Shown here in pieces: positions 6,850 through 14,879 of a DNA stretch of 63,446 bases. The DNA is from Eubacteriales bacterium (GTDB lineage: Bacteria > Bacillota > Clostridia > Oscillospirales > Butyricicoccaceae). The notes under the pieces are model-generated. The model made no database searches. It saw only the letters and a list, made by a program, of their open reading frames with translations, and was not told the origin of the DNA. The DNA is taken from the NCBI GenBank assembly GCA_030524205.1, contig JAUNGZ010000013.1, positions 1 through 63,446 on the forward strand, read 5' to 3'. Within the stretch, counting starts at the first letter, position 1; each line of letters starts with the position of its first letter. Made by a program: the position numbers and the translations under genes.

Positions 6850-8343
6850 ATGTTTTCACGTACCAGCGGCGTGCTCGCGCACGTCACCTCACTGCCCTCG
6901 CCGCACGGCGTGGGCACCATGGGCAAAACCGCCTATGATTTCGTCGATTTCCTTGCGAGCGCGCGCCAAACCTATTGGCAGGTGCTGCCGCTCGGCCACA
7001 CCGGCTTCGGCGATTCGCCCTACCAGTGCTTTTCGGCCGCGGCGGGCAACCCGTACCTGATCGACCTCGACCTGCTGGTGGAGGACGGCCTGCTCACCGC
7101 GGACGAGGTGCGTCAGGGCGACGGGCAGTTCTCGCCGGACGAGGCCGACTTCGAACAGCTCGCCGACACGCGCTGGCCGCTGTTCCGCAAGGCCTATTCC
7201 CGCGTGGACGGAGCGCTGCGCGAAAAAATCGCAGCCTTTACCGCCGAAAACGCCGAATGGCTGCCCGACTACGCGCTGTTCATGGCGCTGAAAGAGGAAA
7301 AATATCACGATATGCCGGTCTACATGTGGCCGGACAAAGCCGTGCGCGACCGCGTGCCCGCCGCCCTGCAAAAGGTGACGGACGAGCTGCGGAACGAGAT
7401 CGACTTCCGCATTTTCCTGCAATACGTCTTTTTTGCCCAGTGGACCGCACTGCGCGCCTACGCGCGCGAAAAAGGCGTGCAGATTATCGGGGACATCCCG
7501 ATTTACGTATCCGCCGACTCGGCGGACGTTTGGACGCACCCCACGCTGTTCAAGCTCAAGGCCGACCGCAGCCCCAAGCTGGTGGCCGGCGTGCCGCCCG
7601 ACTATTACTCCGAAACCGGCCAGCTTTGGGGCAATCCGGTTTACGACTGGGATGCGCACCGCGCGGAGGGCTACGCTTGGTGGATCTGGCGCATGAAAAG
7701 CAACATGGCGCTGTTCGACGTCGTCCGGCTCGATCACTTCCGCGGCTTCGCGGCGTTTTGGGAGGTCAAGGCCGGCTCGGAAAACGCCATTAAGGGCCAC
7801 TGGCGCAAGGGGCCGGGCATGGAGCTGTTCAGGGCCATCGAAAAGGCGCTCGGCCCCATCCCGCTGATCGCCGAGGACCTTGGCGTGCAGACCGACGAGG
7901 TGCGCGAGCTGCTTGCCGAAAGCGGCTTCCCCGGCATGAAGGTGCTGATTTTCGGCTTCACACCCGACGAGGACAACGAGCACCTGCCGCACAACTATGC
8001 GCAGAACGCTATCGTCTACACCTCGACGCACGATTCGCAGACCGTATGCGAGCAGATCATGGACCTGTGCAGCGAGCGGGAAAAGCAATTTGCCTACCGC
8101 TATCTGCGCACCTCGCACAGCGAGGCCATGGGCTGGAGCGCGATCAAGGCCGTCTGGGCCTCGCCCGCCCGCATCGCGATGACGACGCTGCAGGACCTGC
8201 TCTCGCTCGGCGCGGACGCGCGGATGAACACCCCCGCCACCATCGGCGGCAAGAACTGGCGCTGGCGCGTGCGGGCGGAGGCGCTTAACCCGACCGTCTC
8301 GGCCCTGCTCGGCGAAATTACGGAAACCTACAAACGCAGTTAA
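6850..8343 (+). CDS. malQ: 4-alpha-glucanotransferase
   Basis: GH77 amylomaltase, 497 residues, transferring alpha-1,4-glucan segments between maltodextrins. Visible landmarks: WQVLPLGHTGFGDSPYQ near the N-terminus, the nucleophile region DVVRLDHFRGF at about residue 290, IAEDLG (acid/base) at about 340, and STHDSQT. The second of two in-frame ATGs (6844, 6850) is better spaced from GGGGGAAG. No glycogen or maltose genes are adjacent. A HAD-LUD gene follows 20 nt later, probably in the same transcript. Confidence 0.95.
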   Translation: MFSRTSGVLAHVTSLPSPHGVGTMGKTAYDFVDFLASARQTYWQVLPLGHTGFGDSPYQCFSAAAGNPYLIDLDLLVEDGLLTADEVRQGDGQFSPDEADFEQLADTRWPLFRKAYSRVDGALREKIAAFTAENAEWLPDYALFMALKEEKYHDMPVYMWPDKAVRDRVPAALQKVTDELRNEIDFRIFLQYVFFAQWTALRAYAREKGVQIIGDIPIYVSADSADVWTHPTLFKLKADRSPKLVAGVPPDYYSETGQLWGNPVYDWDAHRAEGYAWWIWRMKSNMALFDVVRLDHFRGFAAFWEVKAGSENAIKGHWRKGPGMELFRAIEKALGPIPLIAEDLGVQTDEVRELLAESGFPGMKVLIFGFTPDEDNEHLPHNYAQNAIVYTSTHDSQTVCEQIMDLCSEREKQFAYRYLRTSHSEAMGWSAIKAVWASPARIAMTTLQDLLSLGADARMNTPATIGGKNWRWRVRAEALNPTVSALLGEITETYKRS

Positions 8344-8363
8344 CAAAAAGGATAGAGGGACGC

Positions 8364-9602
8364 ATGAAAATCACCACGGCTATTTTTGATCTGGACGGCA
8401 CGCTGCTCAACACGCTGGGCGATCTGACCGACAGCGTGAACACCGCGTTGCTGCGGCACGGCTTTGCCGCCGTGACCGAGGAGCAAACGCGCGAGCGCGT
8501 CGGCAACGGCGTGCGCAAGCTGGTTGAGCGCTGCCTGCCTGAAAACAAACGCACAGAGGCGATGATCGACACCTGCCTTGACGAATTCCGCACCGCATAC
8601 GGCGAGCGCATGATGAACCGCACCCAGCCGTACGACGGGATCGTCAAGCTGCTGAAGGAACTGAAAAAAGCGGGCATTGCGGTCGGCGTGCTGTCCAACA
8701 AATACGACCTTGCCGCCAAGAGCCTGATCCGGCATTATTTCGGCGATCTGGTACAGGTGACCTTCGGCGAACGGCCGGGCGTGCCGCGCAAGCCCGATCC
8801 CACCAGCGCGCTGGCTCTGCTGCGAGAGCTGGGCGGCGAGGCCTCGACCACGCTTTACATCGGAGACAGCGCAACCGATATGGAAACCGCAAAAAACGCG
8901 GGGCTGACCGCCGTCGGCGTCGCATGGGGCTTCCGTTCGGCGGAAACGCTGAGGGACGCGGGCGCGGACGCGCTGGTGCGCGAACCAACGGAGCTGCTGC
9001 CGCTGTTTGAGCGCGGGCTGCTGAACGTCGACACGATCTGCAAGGCGTTTACCGACCGCGGCTTCGACTTTACTTACTTCCCGACCACGCAGGAGGCTCT
9101 GCCCTATCTGACCGGCGCATGCACGGGCAAAACCGTCACGCTCGGCGGCTCGGTCACGCTGCGCGACATGGGCTTTCCCGAGGCGTTTTCCAACAGCACC
9201 GCCGCGCACTGGCACTGGACGACGCCCGGCGATTACAAGCAGGATCCGGACGTTTACCTGTGCTCGGCCAACGCACTTTCCGAATCGGGCGAGATCGTCA
9301 ATATCGACGGCACAGGAAACCGCGTCGCGGGCACGCTGTTCGGCCCGAAGCAGTGTATTTTCGTATGCGGCGTCAACAAATTGTGCGCTGATCTGGAGAG
9401 CGCGGTCGAACGCGCGCGCAACGTCGCCGCGCCGCTGAACGCCAAACGGATCGGCTTCAACACGCCCTGCGCCGCAGACGGCAAGTGCCACGACTGCCGC
9501 GGCCCGAACCGCATCTGCCGCGCGCTTGTCATCCATATGGCGCCGCCGCTCGGGCTGGAAAAATGCGAGGTCGTGCTGATCGGCGAGCAGCTGGGATTTT
9601 GA
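8364..9602 (+). CDS. Fusion of HAD phosphatase and LUD (lactate utilisation) domain
   Basis: 412 residues in one open frame. Residues 1 to about 212 form a HAD phosphatase of the phosphoglycolate phosphatase type: FDLDGTLLNT at the start, GVLSNKYDL, and YIGDSATDMETAKNAG. The remaining ~200 residues match LUD/DUF162 proteins: PTTQEALPYL, LGGSVTLRDMG, NSTAAHWHW, and a C-terminal Cys motif CAADGKCHDCRGPNRIC. LUD proteins take part in lactate oxidation (LutB/LutC) and related redox functions; stand-alone LUD proteins are common in Clostridia. I know no standard function for the fusion. A terminator follows. Confidence 0.85.
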   Translation: MKITTAIFDLDGTLLNTLGDLTDSVNTALLRHGFAAVTEEQTRERVGNGVRKLVERCLPENKRTEAMIDTCLDEFRTAYGERMMNRTQPYDGIVKLLKELKKAGIAVGVLSNKYDLAAKSLIRHYFGDLVQVTFGERPGVPRKPDPTSALALLRELGGEASTTLYIGDSATDMETAKNAGLTAVGVAWGFRSAETLRDAGADALVREPTELLPLFERGLLNVDTICKAFTDRGFDFTYFPTTQEALPYLTGACTGKTVTLGGSVTLRDMGFPEAFSNSTAAHWHWTTPGDYKQDPDVYLCSANALSESGEIVNIDGTGNRVAGTLFGPKQCIFVCGVNKLCADLESAVERARNVAAPLNAKRIGFNTPCAADGKCHDCRGPNRICRALVIHMAPPLGLEKCEVVLIGEQLGF

Positions 9603-9639
9603 AAAAAACGGCGCGTTTGGTCAAAATGCGCCGTTTTTT
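9603..9639 (+). terminator. Terminator after the HAD-LUD gene
   Basis: AAAAACGGCGC/GCGCCGTTTTT hairpin followed by TTTTTTC. Confidence 0.85.
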
Positions 9640-9741
9640 CTCGTCTGCAACTCTAAGTTGCGGGTTTTCCAGCTCTGCTTGGTGGCATGCTAACCGCGCA
9701 TGCGGTACGATTAGGCCATCAAGCAAGGAGGTAATGCAATT

Positions 9742-10371
9742 ATGACGCTTGGAGAAAAAATCATTTCGCTTCGCAAGGCGCGCGGCCTGTCACAGGAGGA
9801 GCTTGCTATCACGCTGAACATCTCGCGGCAGGCAGTCAGCAAATGGGAGGTCGGGGATGCGACGCCCGACACGGACAAGATCGTTGCGCTGGCCGACTAC
9901 TTTGATGTGACGACCGACTGGCTGCTGCGCGACATGGAGCCCGCGCCCGCCGCGCCGGAGACAGGCAGGCCGTTGACGCTAAAACGGGCCGCCCCTTTGC
10001 TGCTGTGCGTCTACTGGTGCGGTTCCGCCCTCGGCCTCGCCATGCTGTTCCAAGGCCGCTTCGTTTCGGCCAGCGAGTGGCCTTCCCTGATCGGGTTGAT
10101 GCTGCAAATCCTGTTTTCTATCCTGCCCTTCGCCTCGGGTATGATGCTTTGCCAGGATTCCCCGGCAGCGGGGCGCGATTTCTTACGCCTTTTTTGGCGC
10201 GTCAACGTCTGGCTTGTGGCGCTGCTGCCCTCGTCCCTTCTCGTTTCCATCGCGCTCGGGTTTTATCCCAAGCCTTACCATACCTTTTTCGCGCTGGCGG
10301 CCAATCTGGCGGTTTATGCTGCGGTTTGCGGCACCGCTACCTTCCTTCTGCGAAGAAAAGGTGGAAAATAA
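9742..10371 (+). CDS. XRE regulator with C-terminal membrane domain
   Basis: 209 residues. An N-terminal Cro/C1 HTH (LRKARGLSQEELAITLNISRQAVSKWEVG) is followed by a linker and about four hydrophobic segments from residue 85 on. Such membrane-tethered XRE proteins are frequent in Clostridia and often control their own or a neighbouring transporter gene. Ribosome site AAGGAGG precedes the ATG. Upstream at 9688-9706 the repeat GCATGC-TAACCGC-GCATGC could be its operator. Monocistronic as far as seen. Confidence 0.85.
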   Translation: MTLGEKIISLRKARGLSQEELAITLNISRQAVSKWEVGDATPDTDKIVALADYFDVTTDWLLRDMEPAPAAPETGRPLTLKRAAPLLLCVYWCGSALGLAMLFQGRFVSASEWPSLIGLMLQILFSILPFASGMMLCQDSPAAGRDFLRLFWRVNVWLVALLPSSLLVSIALGFYPKPYHTFFALAANLAVYAAVCGTATFLLRRKGGK

Positions 10372-10390
10372 AAAAAATGTAAAATAACGC

Positions 10391-10419
10391 TTGACTTCAC
10401 CACAGCCCTTTGCTATAAT
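10391..10419 (+). promoter_or_regulatory. Promoter of tRNA-Gly
   Basis: TTGACT, 17 nt, TATAAT, ending 36 nt before the tRNA. Confidence 0.85.
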
Positions 10420-10455
10420 AAATATCGCGCTGATGAGTTCGGCGCGATAGAAAAT

Positions 10456-10531
10456 GCGGCTGTAGCTCATCTGGTAGAGCGCCACCTTGCCAAGGTGGAG
10501 GTAGCGAGTTCGAGCCTCGTCAGCCGCTCCA
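10456..10531 (+). tRNA. tRNA-Gly (anticodon GCC)
   Basis: 76 nt with acceptor arms GCGGCTG/CAGCCGC, D-arm GCTCATCTGGTAGAGC, anticodon arm CCACC-TTGCCAA-GGTGG (anticodon GCC), T-arm with GTTCGAGCC, and an encoded CCA end. Confidence 0.97.
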
Positions 10532-10570
10532 AAAAGAAAGAACCAGTCTTCGGACTGGTTCTTTCTTTTT
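10531..10570 (+). terminator. Terminator of the tRNA-Gly gene
   Basis: Perfect 18-bp stem starting AAAAAGAAAGAACCAGTC with loop TTCG; the right arm itself ends in a T-rich run. Confidence 0.9.
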
Positions 10571-10591
10571 GGATACCTGCGGGACATTATA

Positions 10592-10696
10592 CTACTTTTG
10601 GACGGCGGAGCCGCCCAAAAGTAGACGCGGCCACTCGGCCGCGGCTCGCTCCCGCTCGCAAGAAAGCATCATGCGAAGCTGGGCGCTTTCTTTTTT
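10592..10696. repeat. Block of consecutive hairpins (block A)
   Basis: Three hairpins follow the tRNA terminator: 10592-10624 (arms CTACTTTTGG and inner CGGC, one mismatch), 10626-10643 (CGCGGCC/GGCCGCG), and 10660-10692 (AAGAAAGC/GCTTTCTT, followed by T6). No gene lies in 10571-10768. The block resembles the hairpin blocks at 41.2, 48.5, 51.7 and 56.8 kb but lacks the shared 26-bp element. Confidence 0.7.
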
Positions 10697-10768
10697 ACTC
10701 TGTTTTCCCTGTACGCTGGGCCAAACGAATCGTAAGCTGTCAGCCCGACAAATGGGAGATTGTCAGCA

Positions 10769-11080
10769 TCAGAAATTGAAGTATGGTAATCCAATATATT
10801 CTTTCGGCAAATTTTCTTCTTCGTACACATCGGTGAGCGTTGTAACTAACATTGACGTTTCCTCACAAATGCATTGATTTAGATACGCTATAAAATCTTT
10901 TTCATTATAACGCACACCGACTGTATTACCCATTGGAACACGGTACTTTGCCGCATCGGGGCTTTCATGCAGCCAGTGACAGCAAAAATCCAAACAATAT
11001 TTTTCAAGTTCATTTGCCACTTCGTCCGGAACTGAAAAAACGCTTATCTCACTGTCTGCGCTTAATAGCACATTTTTCAT
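10769..11080 (-). CDS. Hypothetical protein, 103 residues, AT-rich gene
   Basis: A soluble protein with several Trp, Cys and Tyr residues (YCLDFCCHWLHESPDAAKYR) ending in LPYFNF. I do not recognise a named domain. The gene is clearly more AT-rich than its neighbours and uses different codons, suggesting recent acquisition or relaxed selection. It starts 12 nt after the pyridoxal kinase gene on the same strand behind GAGGCGGGA, so co-transcription is likely. Confidence 0.7.
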   Translation of the reverse strand: MKNVLLSADSEISVFSVPDEVANELEKYCLDFCCHWLHESPDAAKYRVPMGNTVGVRYNEKDFIAYLNQCICEETSMLVTTLTDVYEEENLPKEYIGLPYFNF

Positions 11081-11092
11081 AGCATTCCCGCC

Positions 11093-11923
11093 TCAACTCT
11101 CGCCTTCCATCACCCGCCCGAGCAGCTTTTCAAACTGCACGCCGTGCATCGGGTCTGTCTGCCGCGCGGCGGTATAGGCGATGCAGTCCCCCACAAATTC
11201 GCCCGCGCGCTCGCAGGCCGCCCCGAGCGGCGCGCCGTTCAGCAGCGCCCCCAGCATGACGGCGGCGAACAGGTCGCCCGTTCCCGGGTAATACCGGTCG
11301 ATGCGGCGGTGCAGAGAAAGCGCGCCGCCCTCGCCGTCGAAGCAGCCCGAGCCGACGCGTCCCGGCTCGAAATCCAAGCCGGTCAGCACGGCCTGCGCGC
11401 CGTAGGTCTGCCGGAGCGCGCGCAGCCAGTCCCACGCCTCGTCCGCGTTTCGCGGCTTGTCCGCCGGGTCGCGATCGAGCAGGATAGCCGCCTCGGTCGT
11501 GTTGGGCGTGATGATGTCCGCGATCGCGCACAGCTCGCGCATACGCGTGCACATCTCCGCCGTGTAGGTGCCGTACACCTTGCCGTTGTCGCCCATCACC
11601 GGGTCGATCAGCGTCAGCCCGCCGTCCGCCTTCAGGCGCAGCGCGGCCTCGCGCACATACCCGATCTGTGCGGCCGAGCCCAGAAAGCCCGCGTACACCG
11701 CCTCGAACCGCAGACCGAGCCTGTCGTACTGCTCGACCGTGCCCTGCATGGCGCCGGTCAGATCGGTGTTCACCCAGCCGGGAATGGCCGTATGGGTCGA
11801 AAATACCGCCGTCGGCACCGGCACGCATTGGTGCCCGGCGGCGGAAAGCACCGCAATGATCGGCACGAGCGAAGATCGACCGAAGCCCGATAAATCGTGC
11901 AGCGCCAAAACCTTTTTCTGCAT
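11093..11923 (-). CDS. pdxY: Pyridoxal/pyridoxamine kinase (PdxY/PdxK family)
   Basis: 276 residues. Starts KVLALHDLSGFGRSSLVPII, as in ribokinase-fold vitamin B6 kinases; VMGDNGKVYGTY, the substrate-loop ITPNTTEAAILL, and the catalytic YYPGTGDLFAAV (Asp as base) are visible. It phosphorylates pyridoxal, pyridoxamine or pyridoxine for salvage to PLP. Own promoter; the AT-rich hypothetical gene follows. Confidence 0.9.
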   Translation of the reverse strand: MQKKVLALHDLSGFGRSSLVPIIAVLSAAGHQCVPVPTAVFSTHTAIPGWVNTDLTGAMQGTVEQYDRLGLRFEAVYAGFLGSAAQIGYVREAALRLKADGGLTLIDPVMGDNGKVYGTYTAEMCTRMRELCAIADIITPNTTEAAILLDRDPADKPRNADEAWDWLRALRQTYGAQAVLTGLDFEPGRVGSGCFDGEGGALSLHRRIDRYYPGTGDLFAAVMLGALLNGAPLGAACERAGEFVGDCIAYTAARQTDPMHGVQFEKLLGRVMEGES

Positions 11924-11952
11924 AAAGCTGTTTCACATCCTTTACCCTGTCC

Positions 11953-11981
11953 ATCATACGATGGATCGGCGGCAAAGTCAA
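11953..11981 (-). promoter_or_regulatory. Promoter of pdxY
   Basis: TTGACT, 17 nt, TATGAT on the minus strand, back to back with the promoter at 11988. Confidence 0.75.
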
Positions 11982-11987
11982 TCGTCC

Positions 11988-12016
11988 TTGCTTTCTCCCT
12001 GCCGCAATGGTAAAAT
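11988..12016 (+). promoter_or_regulatory. Promoter of the GHL10 gene
   Basis: TTGCTT, 17 nt, TAAAAT. Confidence 0.7.
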
Positions 12017-12054
12017 AAGAATAAGATTACGCTCATTGCCAAAGGAGTTAAGAC

Positions 12055-13338
12055 ATGCTGAAGCAACGCATTTTATCGGCCGTTCTGCTGTTTTCCCTGC
12101 TGCTGCCCGCCGCCTATGCGGCGCCTGACGAGGAAGTCCCGAAGGACGGGATTCGGGGCGTCTGGGTATCCAGCGTTTACAATATCGACTACCCGACCAA
12201 GCAGGGCATGACAGCCGCGGAGCTGAAAAGCGAGGCCGACGCAATGCTCGACAACATCGCCGCGATGGGGCTGAACACCGTGTTTTTGCAGGTACGCCCG
12301 ACGGCGGACGCGCTGTACCGCTCCGATCTGTTCCCGTGGAGCCGCTTTGTCAGCGGCGCGGCCGGGCAGGAGCCGGACGGCGGCCTCGACCTGCTGGCCT
12401 ATTGGGTCGCTGGCGCGCACAGCCGCGGCCTGCAGCTTCACGCATGGATCAACCCCTACCGCATTACCAAGGAGGGTCAGTCCGAATACGACGCGCTGCC
12501 GTCGGACAGCCCGGCCAAGGCCCATCCCGAGTGGGTGGTCAAGCATGAGGACAACTACTACTTCAATCCCGGCCTGCCCGCCGTGCAGCAGCTTGTCGTC
12601 GACGGCGCGGCTGAAATCGTGCGCAACTACGAGGTCGACGGCATCCATCTGGACGATTACTTCTATCCCGACGCTGATTTCGACGATGAGGCGGCTTTTG
12701 CCCGCTACGGCGAGAAATTCGACGATATCGACGATTGGCGGCGCGACAATGTCAACACGCTGATCGCGGCGCTCGATAAAACGCTGCACAAGATCAAGCC
12801 CACACTGTCGTTCGGCGTCAGCCCCGCCGGTATTTGGGACAATAAAGCCGATAATCCGCGCGGCAGCGAGACCAACGGCCGTTCCTCCTATCGCGAGATC
12901 TACTGTGACTCGCTCGAATGGATTAAGGACGGCACGGTGGATTATATCTGTCCCCAGCTTTACTGGTCGATCGGCTTTGAACCCGCCGACTTCGAGGTTC
13001 TGATCGAATGGTGGCAGAACGCGGTCGCAACGAGCGACGTTGCGCTGTATATCGGCATGGGCGCTTACCGCGCCGCCGAGGCCAAGCCCGGGGACGTTTG
13101 GTACGGCACCGACGAGCTGGAACGGCAACTCGATATGATCGACAAGGGAATCGACATTCAAGGCGAGGTGTTTTTCAGCTATTCTTCGCTGATCAACACG
13201 CCGAACTGCGTCTCCATGCTGACGCAGCACTACGGCGCGCAGGACGGCACGCTGCCCGACGGCGCGGGCGGCGATACCGCCAAGCAAAACAGCCTGCTTG
13301 ATATTTTCTCCCGCTTTATTACCAGCTTGTTCTATTGA
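12055..13338 (+). CDS. Secreted GHL10 (DUF187/YngK-like) glycosyl hydrolase-like protein
   Basis: 427 residues with a signal peptide (KQRILSAVLLFSLLLPAAYA). The mature part has GIRGVWVSSVYNIDYP, NTVFLQVRPTADALY, LHAWINPYR, and GIHLDDYFYP with the two acidic residues, all hallmarks of the GHL10 family (YngK-like). The family is a TIM barrel acting on cell-surface or peptidoglycan-associated glycans; exact substrate unproven. It is the first gene of a run with the thioesterase, MNT-like and HEPN genes. Confidence 0.88.
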   Translation: MLKQRILSAVLLFSLLLPAAYAAPDEEVPKDGIRGVWVSSVYNIDYPTKQGMTAAELKSEADAMLDNIAAMGLNTVFLQVRPTADALYRSDLFPWSRFVSGAAGQEPDGGLDLLAYWVAGAHSRGLQLHAWINPYRITKEGQSEYDALPSDSPAKAHPEWVVKHEDNYYFNPGLPAVQQLVVDGAAEIVRNYEVDGIHLDDYFYPDADFDDEAAFARYGEKFDDIDDWRRDNVNTLIAALDKTLHKIKPTLSFGVSPAGIWDNKADNPRGSETNGRSSYREIYCDSLEWIKDGTVDYICPQLYWSIGFEPADFEVLIEWWQNAVATSDVALYIGMGAYRAAEAKPGDVWYGTDELERQLDMIDKGIDIQGEVFFSYSSLINTPNCVSMLTQHYGAQDGTLPDGAGGDTAKQNSLLDIFSRFITSLFY

Positions 13339-13357
13339 TTTCAGGAGGTGCATCCCC

Positions 13358-14095
13358 GTGGCCGATCTTCTTTCCCGCGAGTACGAGGTCAATTACAGCC
13401 ATATCGACAACCGCGGCGTCGCCCGGCCGTCCTTCCTGTTCGACGTGATGCAGGACGCGGCCACCGTGCACGCCGAGGCGCTGCATCTGGGCCCGGCCGA
13501 GAACCATATCCTATGGGTGCTCTCGCGCATGAAGGTGACGCTGCTGCGCCCGTTGGGACCTTACGAGCGCGTCCGCTGCGAAACCTGGTGCCCGGGCATC
13601 CGCGGCGCAAGCTGGTACCGCTGCTTTACCTTTTTTGCCGACGAGCAGATGATCGGAGACGCGCAGTCGATGTGGGTTACGCTCGACCCGGTCTCCCACC
13701 GCATCCTGCGGCCGGGCGCGTTTCCCGCGGCGGAAGGGTATCTGCATGCCGCACGGGGCGATTTGTTCGATCCGCTGCCTAAGCTGTCCTGCGAAACCGT
13801 GCGCCCGCACCATATCCATCCGGTGTGCTACTCCGATCTGGACGTCAACAACCACGTCAACAACGTGCGCGTCGTCGAGCTGGTTTCGGACGCGCTCGAT
13901 CTCCAGCACCAACCGGGCTTCGTTTCCGAGCTGCAAGTCAACTATACGGCGGAAACCGCCTTCGGAGAGCAGCTTGCGCTGTCCTGCGGCACGGTCGGCG
14001 GCGCGCGCTATGTGCGCGGCGAGGCCGGCGGGAAAACGCATTTTGAAGCGCTCGCCACACTCACGCCGTTCGAAAATCAGGGGGCATGGACATGA
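13358..14095 (+). CDS. Acyl-ACP thioesterase
   Basis: 245 residues, two hotdog folds. The N-terminal half has YEVNYSHIDNRGVARPSFLFDVMQD, the C-terminal half SDLDVNNHVNNVRVVELVSD, the Asn/His signature of FatA/FatB-type enzymes. It releases fatty acids from acyl-ACP. Start is GTG 13358 with CAGGAGGTG upstream. Its stop codon overlaps the next start (ATGA). Confidence 0.9.
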   Translation: MADLLSREYEVNYSHIDNRGVARPSFLFDVMQDAATVHAEALHLGPAENHILWVLSRMKVTLLRPLGPYERVRCETWCPGIRGASWYRCFTFFADEQMIGDAQSMWVTLDPVSHRILRPGAFPAAEGYLHAARGDLFDPLPKLSCETVRPHHIHPVCYSDLDVNNHVNNVRVVELVSDALDLQHQPGFVSELQVNYTAETAFGEQLALSCGTVGGARYVRGEAGGKTHFEALATLTPFENQGAWT

Positions 14096-14403
14096 CCGAT
14101 TCCATCCGGCAGATCGTCGCGGATATCCTGCGGATCTGCCAGCCGCGCCAGATCATTTTATTCGCGGAAAAGCGCACCATGGCGACCGGCAAGCTCAAAG
14201 CGCTCAGCCTGTGCGCGGTCGTGCCGGACGGTACCGACTGCCGCGCGCTCCGCACCCGGCTGCATCTTGCCATTTCGGCCGACGTGCCGGTCAATCTGAG
14301 CGTTTACACCGCCGGCGAATGGGACGGCCTGCGCGAGGACGACACCTCCTACGCGGCATGGATCGCCCGGAAAGGTCAGGTGATTTATGGGCCGGAAGCG
14401 TAG
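14092..14403 (+). CDS. Degenerate nucleotidyltransferase-like (MNT) partner of HEPN protein
   Basis: 103-105 residues. The length and the IRQIVADILRICQPRQIILF opening resemble minimal nucleotidyltransferases, which continue as LFGSRARG...SDIDLLV. Here the aligned part reads LFAEKRTMATGKLKALSLCAVV: glycine-serine and both catalytic aspartates are gone. It is therefore likely inactive as a transferase and may only bind its partner. The start at 14092 is better spaced from GGGGG than the ATG at 14086. Overlaps the HEPN gene by 17 nt. Confidence 0.6.
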   Translation: MTDSIRQIVADILRICQPRQIILFAEKRTMATGKLKALSLCAVVPDGTDCRALRTRLHLAISADVPVNLSVYTAGEWDGLREDDTSYAAWIARKGQVIYGPEA

Positions 14404-14827
14404 AGGCGCGTCGGACAGCCGCTTCTACTACAAATGGCTGGACAAGGCGCTGTGCGACCTGCAGTGCGCGCGCTTGCTGCTGACCTACGGAGGAGACAGC
14501 TATAACATTGCCTTCCACTGCCAGCAGGCCATCGAAAAAGCGCTTAAGGGCTACCTGCTCTACCGCACGGGGCGGCACTTCGACGGACACAACCTGACCT
14601 ACCTGTGCAGGCAGGCGATCCACCTTGATCCCGACGCTTTTACCGAATATCTTGACGAAAGCGCCGCGCTGAACGACCTCTACATCGAAACGCGCTACCC
14701 TACCGACCTGCCCTTTGAGATCAGCGAGCGCGAGGTCCGTCGGTATCTCGATATGGCCGACCGCATGTTTGCCGCTATCCGGGGCGAGCTGTATGCCGGC
14801 GGGCGGCCGCACCGCATTGACGAATAA
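14387..14827 (+). CDS. HEPN domain protein
   Basis: 146 residues. The helices AFHCQQAIEKALKGYLLYRTG and GHNLTYLCRQA, and the late YIETRYP motif, match the HEPN family (PF05168). HEPN proteins paired with MNT proteins form toxin-antitoxin modules in which the MNT enzyme modifies the HEPN nuclease; here the MNT partner lacks its catalytic residues. A terminator follows. Confidence 0.8.
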   Translation: MGRKRRGASDSRFYYKWLDKALCDLQCARLLLTYGGDSYNIAFHCQQAIEKALKGYLLYRTGRHFDGHNLTYLCRQAIHLDPDAFTEYLDESAALNDLYIETRYPTDLPFEISEREVRRYLDMADRMFAAIRGELYAGGRPHRIDE

Positions 14828-14831
14828 AATT

Positions 14832-14866
14832 AAAAAGACTGCCGCGCAGCCGCGGCAGTCTTTTCT
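14832..14866. terminator. Terminator between convergent genes
   Basis: AAAGACTGCCGCG/CGCGGCAGTCTTT hairpin with A and T runs on both sides. Confidence 0.9.
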
Positions 14867-14879
14867 TTTATCCCGCGCC

